A stretch of DNA of 64,000 bases from Paragorgia papillata. Its lineage: Eukaryota > Cnidaria > Anthozoa > Scleralcyonacea > Coralliidae. The notes under the pieces are model-generated. The model was given only the letters and a program-made list of their open reading frames with translations. It did not search any database and was not told the DNA's origin. The DNA lies in assembly GCA_035771165.1 (NCBI GenBank), contig JAWNZC010000088.1, forward strand, positions 387,501 to 451,500. Direction: 5' to 3'. The translations under genes and the position numbers were made by a program. Of this stretch, positions 1 through 12,530 are shown piece after piece (the stretch's first letter is position 1; every line of letters starts with the position of its first letter).

Positions 1-172
1 AGTTAGTTAAGACTTTATTTCAAGAGGGTAGTACATAATAGTGTTAAATACACTAATAAACTTGTAGCCCTCAAAATTACTAAATCTAAAATACATGAAT
101 TACAATTTACAATATTTACAATTAAAAAAATAAATAAAAAATAAATATGTAAATATATAGAAAAGGCTAAAA

Positions 173-1803
173 TTAAGGATGAAAATGATAAAGAGAAAGT
201 TGTTTATCTAGTAATAAATCTTGATATCTGTTCTTAAATAAACGCGCACTTTTTTGTCTCCTGAGGTCCAATGGCAGACTGTTCCATAATTGTGTGGTTG
301 TTACGCTAAATGTTTTTCCTCCTTCCGTCTTTCTCACAAATTTTGGGCAAATGAAATTTAAGTTTGCATATCTAGTATTTCTACTATGGAATTCACTATT
401 TAATTTCAACGTTTCATTTATATAAGGTGCTGTTTCTCCATGTAGACGCTTAAAAGCTAACAGGCATTTGTTAACTTTTACTTCCTCATAAAAAGGAAGC
501 CACCTTAACCTGTTAAAAAGTTCAACCGATGAAGATAGTTTTGGTGCATCTAAAACCACTCTCGCTGCTCGTTTTTGCAATCTTAACACTCTAGTTAAAT
601 TCTCTTTACTGCAACATGACCATACAGTGTTACAATAAGAAAATATAGGCTTTATAATAGAATCATAGTACAAGACTCTCTGTTTGATAGGCAAACAAAG
701 TTTGATTCTATTAAGAATGCCAATGCGCTGCGCAAGCTTTTTACATATTTTATCAACATGAGCCTGAAAACTCAAGTTCTGGTCAATTTCAAGACCTAAA
801 AGACCAGCACTGGAAATTTGTTGATAGTTCATACCAAGCGCTATCTGGTTGTCACTATTTGATTCCATCTTAGCCAGGAGGCGTTTTCCTGTTATTAACA
901 AGGCCTTGGTCTTACTCTCATTCAATGGTAATTTATTAGCTGCTGCCCAATTTTCAATGCTGATCATAGACTCGCGTAAATACTCTGTCAATAACTGCGT
1001 GTCGGTGTAAACAGCCGAAGTGGTAAGGGTTGTATCATCTGCAAAAATATCTACTTGTGCTTTATTAACGTGTAATGGTAAATCGTTAATGAAAATAACG
1101 AAGAACAAAGGCCCCAATATTGAACCTTGTGGAATTCCATGATTAATACTTCGCATTTCAGACTGTACTCCAGCAACTTGTACACATTGTAATCGCCCTT
1201 CCAAGTAAGACTTTATCCATGAAATAGAATATTGATCTAGTCCATAAATCTCCAGTTTAGACAATAGCAGAGTGTGGTCAACCATATCAAAAGCTTTACG
1301 ATAATCAACAAATACCATACCACTGACCCTGTCATTGTCCAACTCTAACAGAAGTTGGTAAATTATTTTGATCAATGCTGTTTCAGTACTATGATGGTGA
1401 CGAAAACCTGATTGTCTGGAATATATCAACTTGTGTTGATTCAGGTAGGAGTACAGATGTTTGTGTACATGCTTTTCGATAAGTTTACATAAAACCGGCA
1501 GTACTGATATTGGGCGGTAATTTGTTACATCTTCACGATCTGCAGCTTAAAAAGTGGTGTAACTTTTGCTGACTTCCATCGACTTGGAAAAACGGCTGAA
1601 GCCAAAGACAAATTCATGATCTTTGTGAGCGAAGGTGCTATGATCGGAGCTGCTATTTTAAGCAGCCTAGCACTGATGTTATCAATGCCAGTTGCTTTAT
1701 TCACTTTGATATCTTTAAGCGAATTTAAAACATCTTCATTGGTCATCGGCGGGATAGAGAACTGTACGCCGTTTATTTTCGAAAACAATGTGTATACCTG
1801 CAT
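173..1803 (-). mobile_element. 5'-truncated non-LTR retrotransposon (LINE), reverse transcriptase part, frameshifted
   Basis: The minus strand encodes the reverse transcriptase of a non-LTR retrotransposon of the CR1/Jockey type. The 418-residue part (173-1429) shows SGFRHHHSTETALIKI, the YRKAFDMVDH motif, the GIPQGSILGPLFF motif and the catalytic FADDTTL box, followed by a thumb-like region and a C-terminal tail (QLWNSLPLDLR) typical of these elements. The start of the domain (KATGIDNISARLLK ... SAKVTPLF) lies in another frame at 1525-1803. Reading between the two gives NYRPISVLPVLCKLIEK, so a single-base loss near 1548 separates them. No ORF1 or endonuclease is present, as expected of a 5'-truncated copy. 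The A/T-rich stretch at 1-172 is its 3' end. Inactive; the clade is inferred from motifs only. Confidence 0.9.
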
Positions 1804-1847
1804 ATTGTATGTTTGTATATACAGATAAGACTACATATAATTATAAG

Positions 1848-2324
1848 GCCTGCGCTAAACGTCGTACAATAGGAGCTATCATTTCCTTCAAATTATGAAG
1901 CGTAACCACTATTAAAACCACCATCTGATTGGACAACCTTTTAAAACGAAACCTCACCCCCATACCACCCCCGGTAATCACGCCCCCCGGAAACCCTAAA
2001 CCTAATCACAACCCTCCGGAAAAATTACCCACCTCTCATACCCCGACCACAATACCCCTATAGGATTTTTACCTTTATGTGTTCAAGTTTAACATCCCGC
2101 ATGTGGGATGGTTTTATTAGATGGTTAAGCTTCATAATTTGAAACCGATGATACCTCACAATAGACGAATTTAATTCAGACGATCAGACGACGAATTTAC
2201 TGCGAATTAACGTTAGGCTACTGAATGGGAGGTAAATGCGACGTCGAGTTAAACGTAGCAGTTTCCTTGAGTAAAATTCAAACAATTAAATTCGTCTATT
2301 GTGCAACGTTTAGCGCAGGCCTTT
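1848..2324. mobile_element. Foldback MITE, ~477 bp
   Basis: The two ends are inverted copies of each other: GGCCTGCGCTAAACGTCG with TACAATAG at the left, and its near-perfect complement (tattgtgcaacgtttagcgcaggcc) at the right, giving ~27-bp terminal inverted repeats. A second inverted motif (cttcataatttga / tcaaattatgaag) lies inside. It carries no coding capacity and is flanked by TA-rich sequence. Superfamily not assigned. Confidence 0.7.
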
Positions 2325-2711
2325 AATAGTGACAACGTCAATGACAGCGTGATATCAGAACATTAATTCCTACCTTGTTTTAAGATGGGAGTTCGTTAAT
2401 TACTTAATTTTACATAAAACAATAATTAATATAATAATGATCAAAACAACAACAAATAAGCAAATATACACGCATTAAAGCTTAAGTTTAATATTATAAG
2501 ACGGTCAATGTTCAATCGCTCTGGAAGCCGCCTGTTCTCTCGGGTAGGATATCGTCTTTCTGACCCACAGGGATCAGATTTTGTTCTATCTGTTTCAACC
2601 ATCGAGAAGATCGTCCTCCGATTCGTGAACTTGAGAAGTAAGTTTGGATTCTGTACTGTTTCGCGTTATAACGTGAAACGGAGATGATGGTCACAACGTT
2701 ACACTACAGTC
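2325..2711. other. Non-coding, no feature recognised
   Basis: AT-rich sequence between the MITE and the 3' end of the transposase-OTU pseudogene. I see no open frame with family resemblance and no repeat structure beyond short T/A runs. Confidence 0.5.
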
Positions 2712-5688
2712 TACCTGAACCAGTTTAGCCGTATTTGTTCTGTTAACAATGTCTTAAACACTTCATTTTCGTTAAGGTAAGAAACTACTTTGCCGGTGAT
2801 TTGCTTTACAGTCTTTGGAAGGACATCCTTGTCATCGACGAATTCTAAATACTGCATGTGAATAAAACCTACGTCAATGTTATTATCTGATACTAATTGA
2901 CCATGAAGAAGCTGTACAAGAATTAATTCCTCAAGAAATGTCGACTTCGTGATGCTTGTATGGCACAGCCTGCTTCACGACAAACTCTTTTCCCGACATA
3001 AATTTTGTTGTTATACCGAGCGACTGCCGTTTTCTTGTACTGGTGTTATACTGGCTAATTTTCGGTGCGCCATCAGGTATTTTCCCATACGGGTTATTAC
3101 AACCTCGACATTGACACTCGTCTGTACAACCCTGGATCCCTTGAAAGCATTTGCATCTTTTGTGGAATTTGTCGCATGAAGTAATCTCCTTTTCTTTTTT
3201 TCTTGCACCTTGTCCACAACGACATCCAAATTATTGTCGTGTTTGCTACTGGTTTCCTGGATTTCATTCCTTGGTTTAGCATTTTCCAACTGGACAATTG
3301 CATCATAGTGACCTGCACCTGAATGATCAAATGCAATATATATAGGAAGACATTGTATACTTTCCCTGGGTGTAATTGGTAAAACTGGAAAATTTTCCAT
3401 TTGCGTTATCACAATGATTGGAAGCTTTAATAGATTTGCAGTAGCTAGAGGCATGGAATTCCCTAACTCAGAGGCAAAATGCCCATCGTTAAGAAATAGC
3501 TTTGCCTCTACATCAACTGACTGCTGTCCCATAAGATATGGCACGTACAATTCTGAATGATGTAACCACTCTTTAACAATTAACTCCCTTAGCTTAGCAC
3601 AAATTTCGTTAATACCAGAGTTATGCATTAAACCTAGTGTTCTAAGATGACTGAGTGTATCACTTGAGACAGACTGTTCGGGAATGATGTAATTTACCAA
3701 AGCATGGGCAACAGATAGGAAGAAGCAGTTTCCATTTGGTGGAATATTTACTCTGGTCATATTGTAGTTCGCCAAAACACTATCGAGAACAGAAGATTCT
3801 CTTCTATTGGGCAAATCGGAATTGAGGAGTGTCAATGAACTCTTTCCAAACATCACCATTGGCGGTTTAAATTTTTCGAATTGGCCAACTGACTCAATAT
3901 GTGCACAAAGTTTTTCCATGGACCTTGAATTGTTGTTGACTTGGCTCTTGTAACCCTCGCTCATAGGAACAGTTAGATTAACAGAATTAAATCCAGAGTT
4001 AGAATCACAGATTTCCTCTTCATCCGACGAGCTAGAAAGAATATCGTTATACAAATAGCCATTAATATCGGTGACCATGCCCGCAGCCGAGCTCTCTTGA
4101 TCTCGATCGCTCAAACTAGATTCGTTCTTCTCATTGTCATCGATGTCTGCTTCCAATACGACAGAACGATCCATTATCCCAAACGAGGCATTATCACTCT
4201 CAATGCTGTTTTCCAGTTTGTTGAAATATGATTCTATTGGTGGGGTTACTCTTACCTCTTTTTGGTAGTCTTTCCCCGTAGATCATCTTTTTTCATTCCA
4301 CATATAAAAAAAAACTCCAAGTAAGGCAAGAGCAAACTGAACTCCAATTCTTGATTTTTTTCAACGTCTTATTAAGAACTCTATGAATCCCCTCATTGCG
4401 ACTTGTTCCTCCAGAAGGTCCAATTCCAGATAAGCAACCGTATCGTACATGGACCAGCAACTTGTCAATTTCATTAATGGCACACTGGGGAACTATTTTT
4501 GTTCCTTCATACTCAACATTTTCCCATTGTTTAAGAAAATTTACTATATTTTTTTCAATAAGTTCTTTTGATGGTGTTGGTTTAGTCCTTGTTCTTCCCC
4601 AATCAGTTGGACATCTAAGAACAAGTTTAAAGTCAGCAATAACTCAAGATCGCAGTTTCCTTAAAGGACAACCCTTAGTCCCCTTCTTCGCGATTTTTTA
4701 AGTAAATCGTTGAATCGCATGAAAGGGATCTAGTAATATTTCAGAATCAGGAAAAATACCATTTAATTTAGTTCTCCAATGGCAGCAGTTGTCAATATAG
4801 AAATAGCTTATGGAACATGTTTTATTATCTAGTCGGTTTTTGAGGTCAAGTAACAGGTCTTTGACCGCATTGAAACTTGTTCCTTTGTTAATCTTCCATG
4901 ACATTACAACTCCAATTTCATTCATAACTATGAATAAACTATCATATAGTTGTACCCATTTCCCCCTACACCAGAAACCAATATTGGCCGATACTTTAAA
5001 GGTATGGTCTGCACTTAGCGAGGAAGCGGTCATCTGACACATTCTTCTGGTATACAAGTGTTCGTTGTCGAAGTATTTTTGTATGTAACAGGCTATTGCT
5101 ACCTTTTCACCAACCTTTCTACCTTTTGCTGAGAAATCGGGAAATTGTTCTACTTTGTCCTTTGCCTCTCTTAAATAACACAACTTTCGCAATCCATATT
5201 CATCAAAAAGACTCTGGTGCCATAGAACTAGCACATCAGCAACTGTCATTCCTGCTGTAATATGGGACGTAAAGAACTGAAATAATTCTCTCGTTACTCC
5301 AGTCTTGTGGAACAACACGAAGGGCGGCTGATCGTATGTGATCTTTCCATCGAATTGGCCAAATGTTCTCTTGTAGGCCTTGTTCAGCACAAGATGGACA
5401 GCACAAAGAAATCTGCGGGAAATAGGCAAGAGGTTCCCACAAAACAACGTCTTGAATAATAAATGCTGCAGGAGAAACACCGAGTCTGTTTCTGAGCTGC
5501 CTTCCACGCCGTATTGCTCGAGTGGGTACAGTTGAAACTAATACACCTTTGTCATTAATATTTAGATTTTCAATCAAAAGCCGAATGAATTCCTTGGTTG
5601 TTTCATCAATATTTGTCGCCAAACAACCTGAAAAAGTTACCATTAAAGCTACCAGAAATACGTAACATGTATTTATATTCAGGGACAT
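2712..5688 (-). pseudogene. Decayed transposase-like protein fused to OTU protease domain and CXC zinc motif
   Basis: One long minus-strand gene broken by small lesions. In order: an N-terminal part (to ~5400) with a splice-acceptor-like tttttcag at ~5628; a DDE-type transposase-like core with SADHTFKVSANIGF and YFYIDNCCHWRTKL (5507-4698); a continuation in the same frame to about 4330 with GTSRNEGIHRVLNKTLKK; an OTU cysteine-protease domain (4174-3011) with NIPPNGNCFFLSVAHAL around the catalytic Cys and SGAGHYDAIV around the His (the usual Asp before GNC is Asn); then, after a frameshift in an A-run near 3200, a CXC motif (C-K-C-F ... CTDECQCRGCNNPYG) and a C-terminal segment ending near 2712. 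Lesions: frameshifts near 5400, 4320, 3200 and 2950, and in-frame stops near 4635 and 4280. OTU proteases cleave ubiquitin chains. Fusion to a transposase suggests a transposon-borne gene, now dead. Transposase superfamily not assigned. Confidence 0.75.
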
Positions 5689-5750
5689 GATGACGATATG
5701 TGCACCAAAAACGGCAACAAAAATAATTTATAAGGCCTGCATGCATGCGC

Positions 5751-6100
5751 GGGGTAGCACGGGTGGCGTGTGCTGTTAGGGCGCTGCCTCTCACCGCTGT
5801 AGTTAAGCCCGGTTGAACGGGGTTAGTACTTGGATGGGTGACCGTCTGGGAATGACCCCATTCTCGAACTTGAATTTCATGTGAGTAGAGTTTAGTTGGT
5901 CTCTCCTGTGCTTCGAGGGTTTTTCGCAGGGTTCTGCGGTTTTCCTCCCTCTGTAAAATCAACACTTAGGTCTTAGCTTATGTCGTGCACTTTTAACATG
6001 AGCCTCTGGCTCGGATGATTGGGCGACCACATCCAGTGCTTGCGACGTTAAATAAATCATTACTCATTACTCAAATAATAAATCATTACTCATTACTCAT
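5751..6100 (+). mobile_element. 5S rRNA-derived SINE (SINE3-like), copy 1
   Basis: The head (5757-5857) keeps the internal promoter of a 5S rRNA gene: AGTTAAGCCC (A box) at 5801-5810 and GGTTAGTACTTGGATGGGTG followed by ACCG (C box) at 5821-5844. The body contains a segment rich in ggttttcctccctc and ends in a LINE-like 3' part (gcttgcgacgttaaataaa) followed by a tail of TCATTACTC repeats. This structure defines a 5S-headed SINE mobilised by a partner LINE. A second copy lies in opposite orientation at 32,337-32,612. Confidence 0.88.
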
Positions 6101-7380
6101 GCGCATGCATAAACCGAATCGGAAATCCTTGGTCCCCACGTATTAGAGCGTCTGCACGCAGGCTAGCTATGTCTTGTTCTAATCACGAAGGTTTTAGATT
6201 TCTGGGTTTCTCGGATATCAGTACATGCAAGTGGTCACATTACTTAGTGACAAGGCAAGGTTTTCTTCGCTTCTTTCAAACGTAATCGGTCTCAGTTGAC
6301 ATTAATTCTAAGACCTAAAATAAATCTAAAGTATACGGACAAACGCCAACTGATCGCCGTCGTCGGGCATGACAACCAGGTGCCTTCGTTTTTATATCTA
6401 GTGCATGATTTAAATGTACACGTTTGGTTGTCTTGAAATCAGAGCATGAAATAAACTTCCATTTAAAGCCTAAAATTGGTGTTTATCGTACATGTATGTA
6501 TAAAAGCCCACACCTTTAGCAACTGAAAACTAGGACAGCTACATATTGGGTAGCAACATTTGGATAGGTCGCACATCAATTGCACGATTATTTGTTCGAT
6601 AAAATAAAACACCGATAGGATTCATGTTCGCCCGATATGGCAAAATATTTAAGTCGAGAATTCAATATTGGGCGAGACCGAATATTTAAGTCTCGAATTT
6701 TAATATTAGGCTCGACCTTCGGTCTCGCCCAATATTGAATTTTCGACTTAAATATTTTGCGATATCAGGCTTAGATGAATACAATAAGTTATAGTATAGC
6801 CAATCACCGGGGTGATGCGATATTTCGATCGATTTTAGTCGGGCGATGTCAAACCAGGTTGATATTTTACGTAAAAAATCGGTCGATGAAAATCGCTCTG
6901 TATAAAATTGACACCGTATACATAACGATTTTGATCGTAAGCCTTAAATTTAGTCTGCCTCAAAAAGACTGATAATAGCAATGCACAGACCATCGCGCGC
7001 AATTCATAGTAAAAGTACATGCATGTGAATTCATAGTAAAAGTAAAAGTGCATGCATGTGTTTAGCCATGCAGAACACTGCTGTTGGTCACCGTGTTTAT
7101 TTTTCTCATTATCGATTTATGGCGATAATTAGGCAAATTGTTTACTTACGACATTTTAGCAACGCCTTTTACTAACTATACACAGCCATATATTTATATG
7201 CTAGTTTTTTTTCGCTTCTGCATGTGATGTTTCATTTTTATGCTCTATCTATCGATCTAAATTTGTGTACACGCAAAAATAAATTTCTAAAATTCATTAA
7301 TAATTCATGAGGAAAACACAAAGAAAAATCATAAGCGTATCGGATTTATATATGTATATATGTGATATAGACTCGCTCTA
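6101..7380. other. Non-coding, with one foldback element
   Basis: No credible coding region. Apart from the palindrome at 6625-6772 I see AT-rich unique sequence and two close repeats of the phrase aattcatagtaaaagta near 7000-7040. Confidence 0.5.
6625..6772. repeat. Palindromic foldback element, ~148 bp
   Basis: CGATATGGCAAAATATTTAA with GTCGAGAATTCAATATTGGG is repeated in inverted form at the right end (cccaatattgaattttcgacttaaatattttgcgatatc). A smaller inverted motif (gagaccgaatat / gaccttcggtctc) lies in the centre. It looks like a short MITE or hairpin element. Confidence 0.7.
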
Positions 7381-7614
7381 AGGGGCTGTTTATATGAGCC
7401 GGGCTAGCCCGGTTAACCGGGCTGACTCGTGTCACGAAATTCTTTCCTCGGCCACAGAAAGAGATTTTAATCAACGTTAGAATTCGTTTACATCTAAACC
7501 AAATCGATTCTTCTTTGTACATTTAGTTTACGCGAGTTTCAAATCCACAGTGAGATCCTAATCAATCGCGTGAGCCCAGTTAACCAGGCTAGCCCGGCTC
7601 ATGTAAACAGCCCC
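7381..7614. mobile_element. MITE family A, copy 1 (GGGGCTGTTT ends)
   Basis: Terminal inverted repeats AGGGGCTGTTTATATGAGCC / ggctcatgtaaacagcccct, each followed inward by a second palindrome (GGGCTAGCCCGG, GTTAACC). TAA flanks both ends. A second copy, in the opposite orientation and about the same length, lies at 38,874-39,098, which confirms this as a dispersed family. Confidence 0.85.
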
Positions 7615-7824
7615 TAAGTTTCCCGCTGGTTTTTAACGGCTGAGATAAGCTTAATTTTCAAAATTACTACGCCGATGAACGTATGAAGTGATGAATTTTA
7701 GAAGTCATTTAAAAACCTTGCGGTATACGGGCTTTATCGGCTCTAAAACACGAGGCGATATAGCCGAGTGTTTTATATCCGATAAAACCCTTCTGCGCGG
7801 TTTTGAAATGATAAGTGGGAAAAT

Positions 7825-8031
7825 ACACCAAATTACAACAAGTTGCCTGTTCAGTATATGTTTAGCGATGACTGATTCTCTCACGCAGCAATCCCCTTGT
7901 TGCACGGGATGCATAAAACACTGGTCAATGACAAGTTTAGCCTGCGTGAGAGTGCACGGGAGGTGAAGCCTATGACAAGCTATCGACCAGTATATACTTA
8001 GCACATTTAGTCACATTGCAAAAGTGAAAAG

Positions 8032-8069
<38 letters not shown>

Positions 8070-9096
8070 GCAGATATACAGGGCACGCATAAAACACATG
8101 TATGGCGGACATGCAGTTATTTTAGGCTGCATGTGGAAGAATATCGCCAGAAGGTTGAAACGTTGCCTTCTATATAGGCCAGGTGACGTCTATCTGATAG
8201 GGAAACACTAATAAATTTTAACATGAATTTTAAAAAATTTAATACCTATACTATTCCGTAAAATGAAATGATTACATTGTACTCGTAAAAACATTAGAAA
8301 GAAACGACCATGAAAATTGCATGATATACCACTGTCCTCTGTTCAATCCAGTAATCATGCAGACGCGAAGGAAGGGCGTGTACACTACATGTATCTAAAT
8401 CAGGAATGCATGCAGTTTAAAATTCCATTGCATTTGTTATTATTCAAATTGTTGCGTGATTGGGAAGTTTGAAGGTGAAACGAATCTAAATTTACATATT
8501 GCACGGTTATATTACCCGAGAGTTGGAACCTATATAGTTTGGGTGAAAATCGCGTTTTGTAATTTCTGCTTAACTGTGTCATGTCACGTTGGTGTGAAGC
8601 CGTCTGGAATCTAGAATGCCGAACGACTGATACTAATTATACGAGCTGTAGTGTGTGTTATGTTAAGTAGAGTTGAAAATAGTTTTAAACACCATGCCAG
8701 CACGAAAATGAATGTTGAAAATATTATCACTATCGCGCGAAGCAATCAATGCATGCGTTTTGCTGCTCAGTACCTTGCCTAGCCTGCGTGCAGACGCCGG
8801 AAATATGAAGGTCTACATGCAGGATACCTTGATTTCATGCATTGTTTCAACACTCATCGCTAGTTAATTTATCTCACGAATGGCTCATACCCGTGTACCA
8901 TGGAATGGCCACCCTCGAAAGATTATAATACTTCTTCAGTTAACTTCAGAAATTTTTTTTTTAATTCTTGTAATTAAATAAGGAACTTTGTAAAATATCC
9001 GCCGAATTTTGAAACTTTTTCTATGTCCCTAACTTATTCCAATAACGATGGTTACCAGTTACGAATGACTAATAAAGATTTAATATATTCTGGTCC
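7825..9096 (+). repeat. Tandem segmental duplication, copy A (~1.27 kb)
   Basis: Starts with ACACCAAATTACAACAAGTT and ends with TTTAATATATTCTGGTCC; the same order of sequence recurs at 9150-10,356. Shared landmarks are GACTGATTCTCTCACGCAG, an ATAT-rich run, cgtgtcatgtcacgttggtg and catacccgtgtaccatg. The (TA)n run at 8036-8066 is longer in this copy. No coding capacity recognised. The 100-aa open frames on both strands here are not conserved between the two copies. Confidence 0.85.
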
Positions 9097-9149
9097 GCTT
9101 GGCATTTATAATTAGACACTTCACAAAGACGAAGGTAAAATGAGAAATT

Positions 9150-10356
9150 TACACCAAATTACAACAAGTTGCTTGTTCAGTATCCACAATACGCCCTGAC
9201 TGATTCTCTCACGCAGTATTCCATTTTCATCATTGCTGCACGGGATGCATAAAACACTAGCTTAGCCTGCGTGCAGTGTCCACGGGAGCTGAAGACAAGC
9301 TATCATCAACCAATGGTTTGACAATGTTTGTCTAGTGACCAGTATATAGCTTGCGGTTATTTAGTCATATTGCAAAAGTTGAATATATATATATACAGGC
9401 AGATAACCGGGCACGCATAAAACATATCTATGGCAGATAGGTATTTTATTATAGGCTGCATGTGGAAGAATGGCCAGAATGTTGAAACGTTGCTTTCCAG
9501 GCCAGGTCTATCTGATAAGGAAACACTAATAAATTTTAACATGAATTTAAAAAAATCTAAATTACCAATACTATTCCGTATAATGAAATGATTACATTGT
9601 ACTCGTAAAACATTAAAAGGAAACGACCATGAAAATTGCATGATGTACCACTGTCTTCTGTTCAATCCAGTAATCATGCAGACGCAAAGGAGGGGCGTGC
9701 AGTTTAAAATTCCATTGCATTATTATTCAAATTGTTGCGGGATTGGGAAGTTTGAAGGTGAAACGAATCTAAATTTACATATTGCACGATTATATTACCT
9801 GAGAGTTGGAACCTACACTGAGTTTGGGTGAAGATCGCGTTTTGTGATTTCTGCTTAACTGTGTCATGTCACGTTGGTGTGAAGCCGTCTGGAATCTAGA
9901 ATCCTGAACGACTGATACTAATTATATGAGCTGTAGTGTGTGTTATGTTAAGTAAGAGTTCAAAATAGTTTTAAACACCATGCCAGCACGAAAATGAATG
10001 TTGAAAATATTATCACTATCGCGTGAAGCAATCAATGCATGCGTTTTGCTGCTCAGTACCTTGCCTAGCCTGCCTGCAGACGCCGAAAATATGAAGGTCT
10101 ACATGCAGGATACCTTGATTTCATGCGTTGTTTCAACACTCATCGCTAGTTAATTTATCTCACGAATGGCTCATACCCGTGTACCATGCAATGGGCGCCC
10201 CCGAAAGATTATAACAATTCACTTGAGTATTTAATTCACTTAAATATCCACCGAATTTTTTAACTTTTTCTATGTCCCTAACTTATTCCAATGATGTTGC
10301 TTTCCAGACCTTTCTGGTTAGGAAAGGCTAATAAATATTTAATATATTCTGGTCCA
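9150..10356 (+). repeat. Tandem segmental duplication, copy B (~1.21 kb)
   Basis: Second copy of the 7825-9096 unit, differing by several small indels and many substitutions, so the duplication is not very recent. A third, short fragment of the same unit (ttgcatgatgtaccactgtc) is seen at ~10,500-10,555, so the unit was probably amplified more than once or belongs to a dispersed family. Confidence 0.85.
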
Positions 10357-12530
10357 AAGGCGTGTACGCTTATTCGGTGAATTGCGCAAGGGCGGAGGCA
10401 ACTAATGACGTGGTTTTCAAATAATAGCACATATATCAACAAGATTGATGAATATTGCAGCGTAAAGACTTTAAAAAAGCGAGCATACAAAACTTGAAAA
10501 TTGCATGATGTACCACTGTCCTCTCCTAATCAATGTAATTATGCAGGCGCACATGTGCGGAAAATTAGATTGTATCAAATTCAGTCGAGTTTCGTGATTC
10601 TGCTCAACAAATCGATTTCCGGAAAATCTATCAAGTTTTTAATCCCATGTCATCGCAACAGTATTTATATCAGCCGTTTATGCTTGTTTTTCAAAACTTT
10701 CTCCGCTGTTGTGTACTGAGTATTGTCTTAGTTAAGGTGATATGGAAAACGAAAGTGAAATTCGGAATGTCGTTGATGTGGAGATTAAGATGGGAGAGAT
10801 CGTTCTTCCTATCAACGATATAGTTCCCGAGAATGTTGGCAGCTGGTTTGATGTGCTGGCAAAAAGTCACGGAACTACGCGCGAACTCCTTTTAATTAGC
10901 GCTTTGGCTTCGACAAGTGCTCTGGTTGATAAAAGTACTATAAAGGTGTTCGCAACGTACGAAGAGAAAGCCAACCTATTCTTTATAGCTGTCGCTCCAT
11001 CTGGATCTGGAAAGACACCTGCTTGCCATCTTGGGTGTATACATCCGATCGTGGAGCATTTAGAGCCGAAGTTGGAGAAAAGTATTGTCGTAGACTAGGC
11101 ATCCTCTAACGGTCCTTTCAATAATTTCACGGCGGGTGACACTGTTCCCATTCTATGCGTGGACGAAGCACAATCCTTTCTGTCAAAGATGCTTAGCGTC
11201 TCCAAAGCACCACAAGCGAACTTGACAATGGAGAGACTATGCAAGTGCTCTGATGGGGATTGTTGGTATGTTCTAAAGGGAAATAAGGGAAAACGTACAG
11301 GCGTGAAATCTGCTAGACTGTCTCTTCTGGCGTTTCCTACTCCGAGATAATTTTTTGGTAAAGTTTGGCCAAAGATCCTTGCCGCTGAAAATGGTTTGGC
11401 AGAAAGAGTTTTGCTCTTTTACCAGAAGGTGCTGGAAAAGGATTTAGAGGCTATGTCGGCTAGCTGTGAGGAGCTCGAAGAGCATCCAATTAAGTCGCTG
11501 AACCATATACTTGAACAGGTATATGCCAATCACACAAATGATGGCCTGGTTCAGTATACGCTTGGTGTATCAGCTCGTGATGCGTTTTTCAAATTTTCGA
11601 AACCGCAGGACAACGTTCCACAATCACAAGCATCAGTTGCAAATTCGGAAGAACCCTCGCATTGCAAGCATTCCAAGAGAAACAAACATGTTCTTCGCCT
11701 GGCTTTATCAATGCACGTTCTTTATGACCGTGTTCAGAAAGCATTAGCTCAGCAGACCAGACCAACAAGTCGACTAAACAACCTGACAACTCTGAATATG
11801 GCGATCGCGATGGTGGAGAGCCTAGGAATTTTTATGGGAATATCTGAAACGGTAAGAAATGGTTTAATAGTGTAGATAAAATTTTAGTGCAGCATCTTTT
11901 TGTGTTCGCTTTTTCAGTGCATGCCTACAATGAGTCTGATAGAGTTTCAAGATTTATTCTTGTACTTTTAATAGTTATATATACGTCTCACAGAGCGTCG
12001 AATGTTCACGTGATAAATTTCATCGAGTAAATCTGCACAAATTTTAGTTCGAAATCAACAAAATCAGTTACGTTAAATTTGGCACGAAAGTTTAAGTTTG
12101 AATTTTGAAACGTGTCTTTTCGTGGGCTTCTATCCCGACGAGAATTTTTCAACAAGTGTTTTTTCTTGAGAAGTGCATGTTACTTGCTCGTGTGTACACC
12201 ACAAATTACCACGTTTTTCCTCGACAAGGCCTATTCAAAAGCTGATCATTCCACAGGCACGAGGCTCCAATTGTGAGGTTTGACAGCCCGCAGCAAACAT
12301 CTTAAACCGCAAAAGTGAATATAGGGCCGTAAACAAACAAGAAAACGGATTTGTATGAATATATCTTAATTATCCACATTTTTTTAATATGATTTATTTT
12401 GTAATTATATTTATACGTCCTTTGTAACTGCATTGGAAGGCTATCACTATGAGGAATAATTAAGACATGGAACAATGCACCAGCCATATTGACAAGTCGA
12501 TCTTACACATAATAAACTCTTGATATTTAA

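Noticed and set aside
3097..3336. Independent small gene overlapping the OTU pseudogene
   Set aside because: It is the third reading frame of the same region. The conserved CXC motif continues in a different frame after a frameshift.
5757..5857. Functional 5S rRNA gene
   Set aside because: Only the promoter part of 5S matches. The 5' part differs and the unit runs into a LINE-like tail with a TCATTACTC repeat, so it is a SINE.
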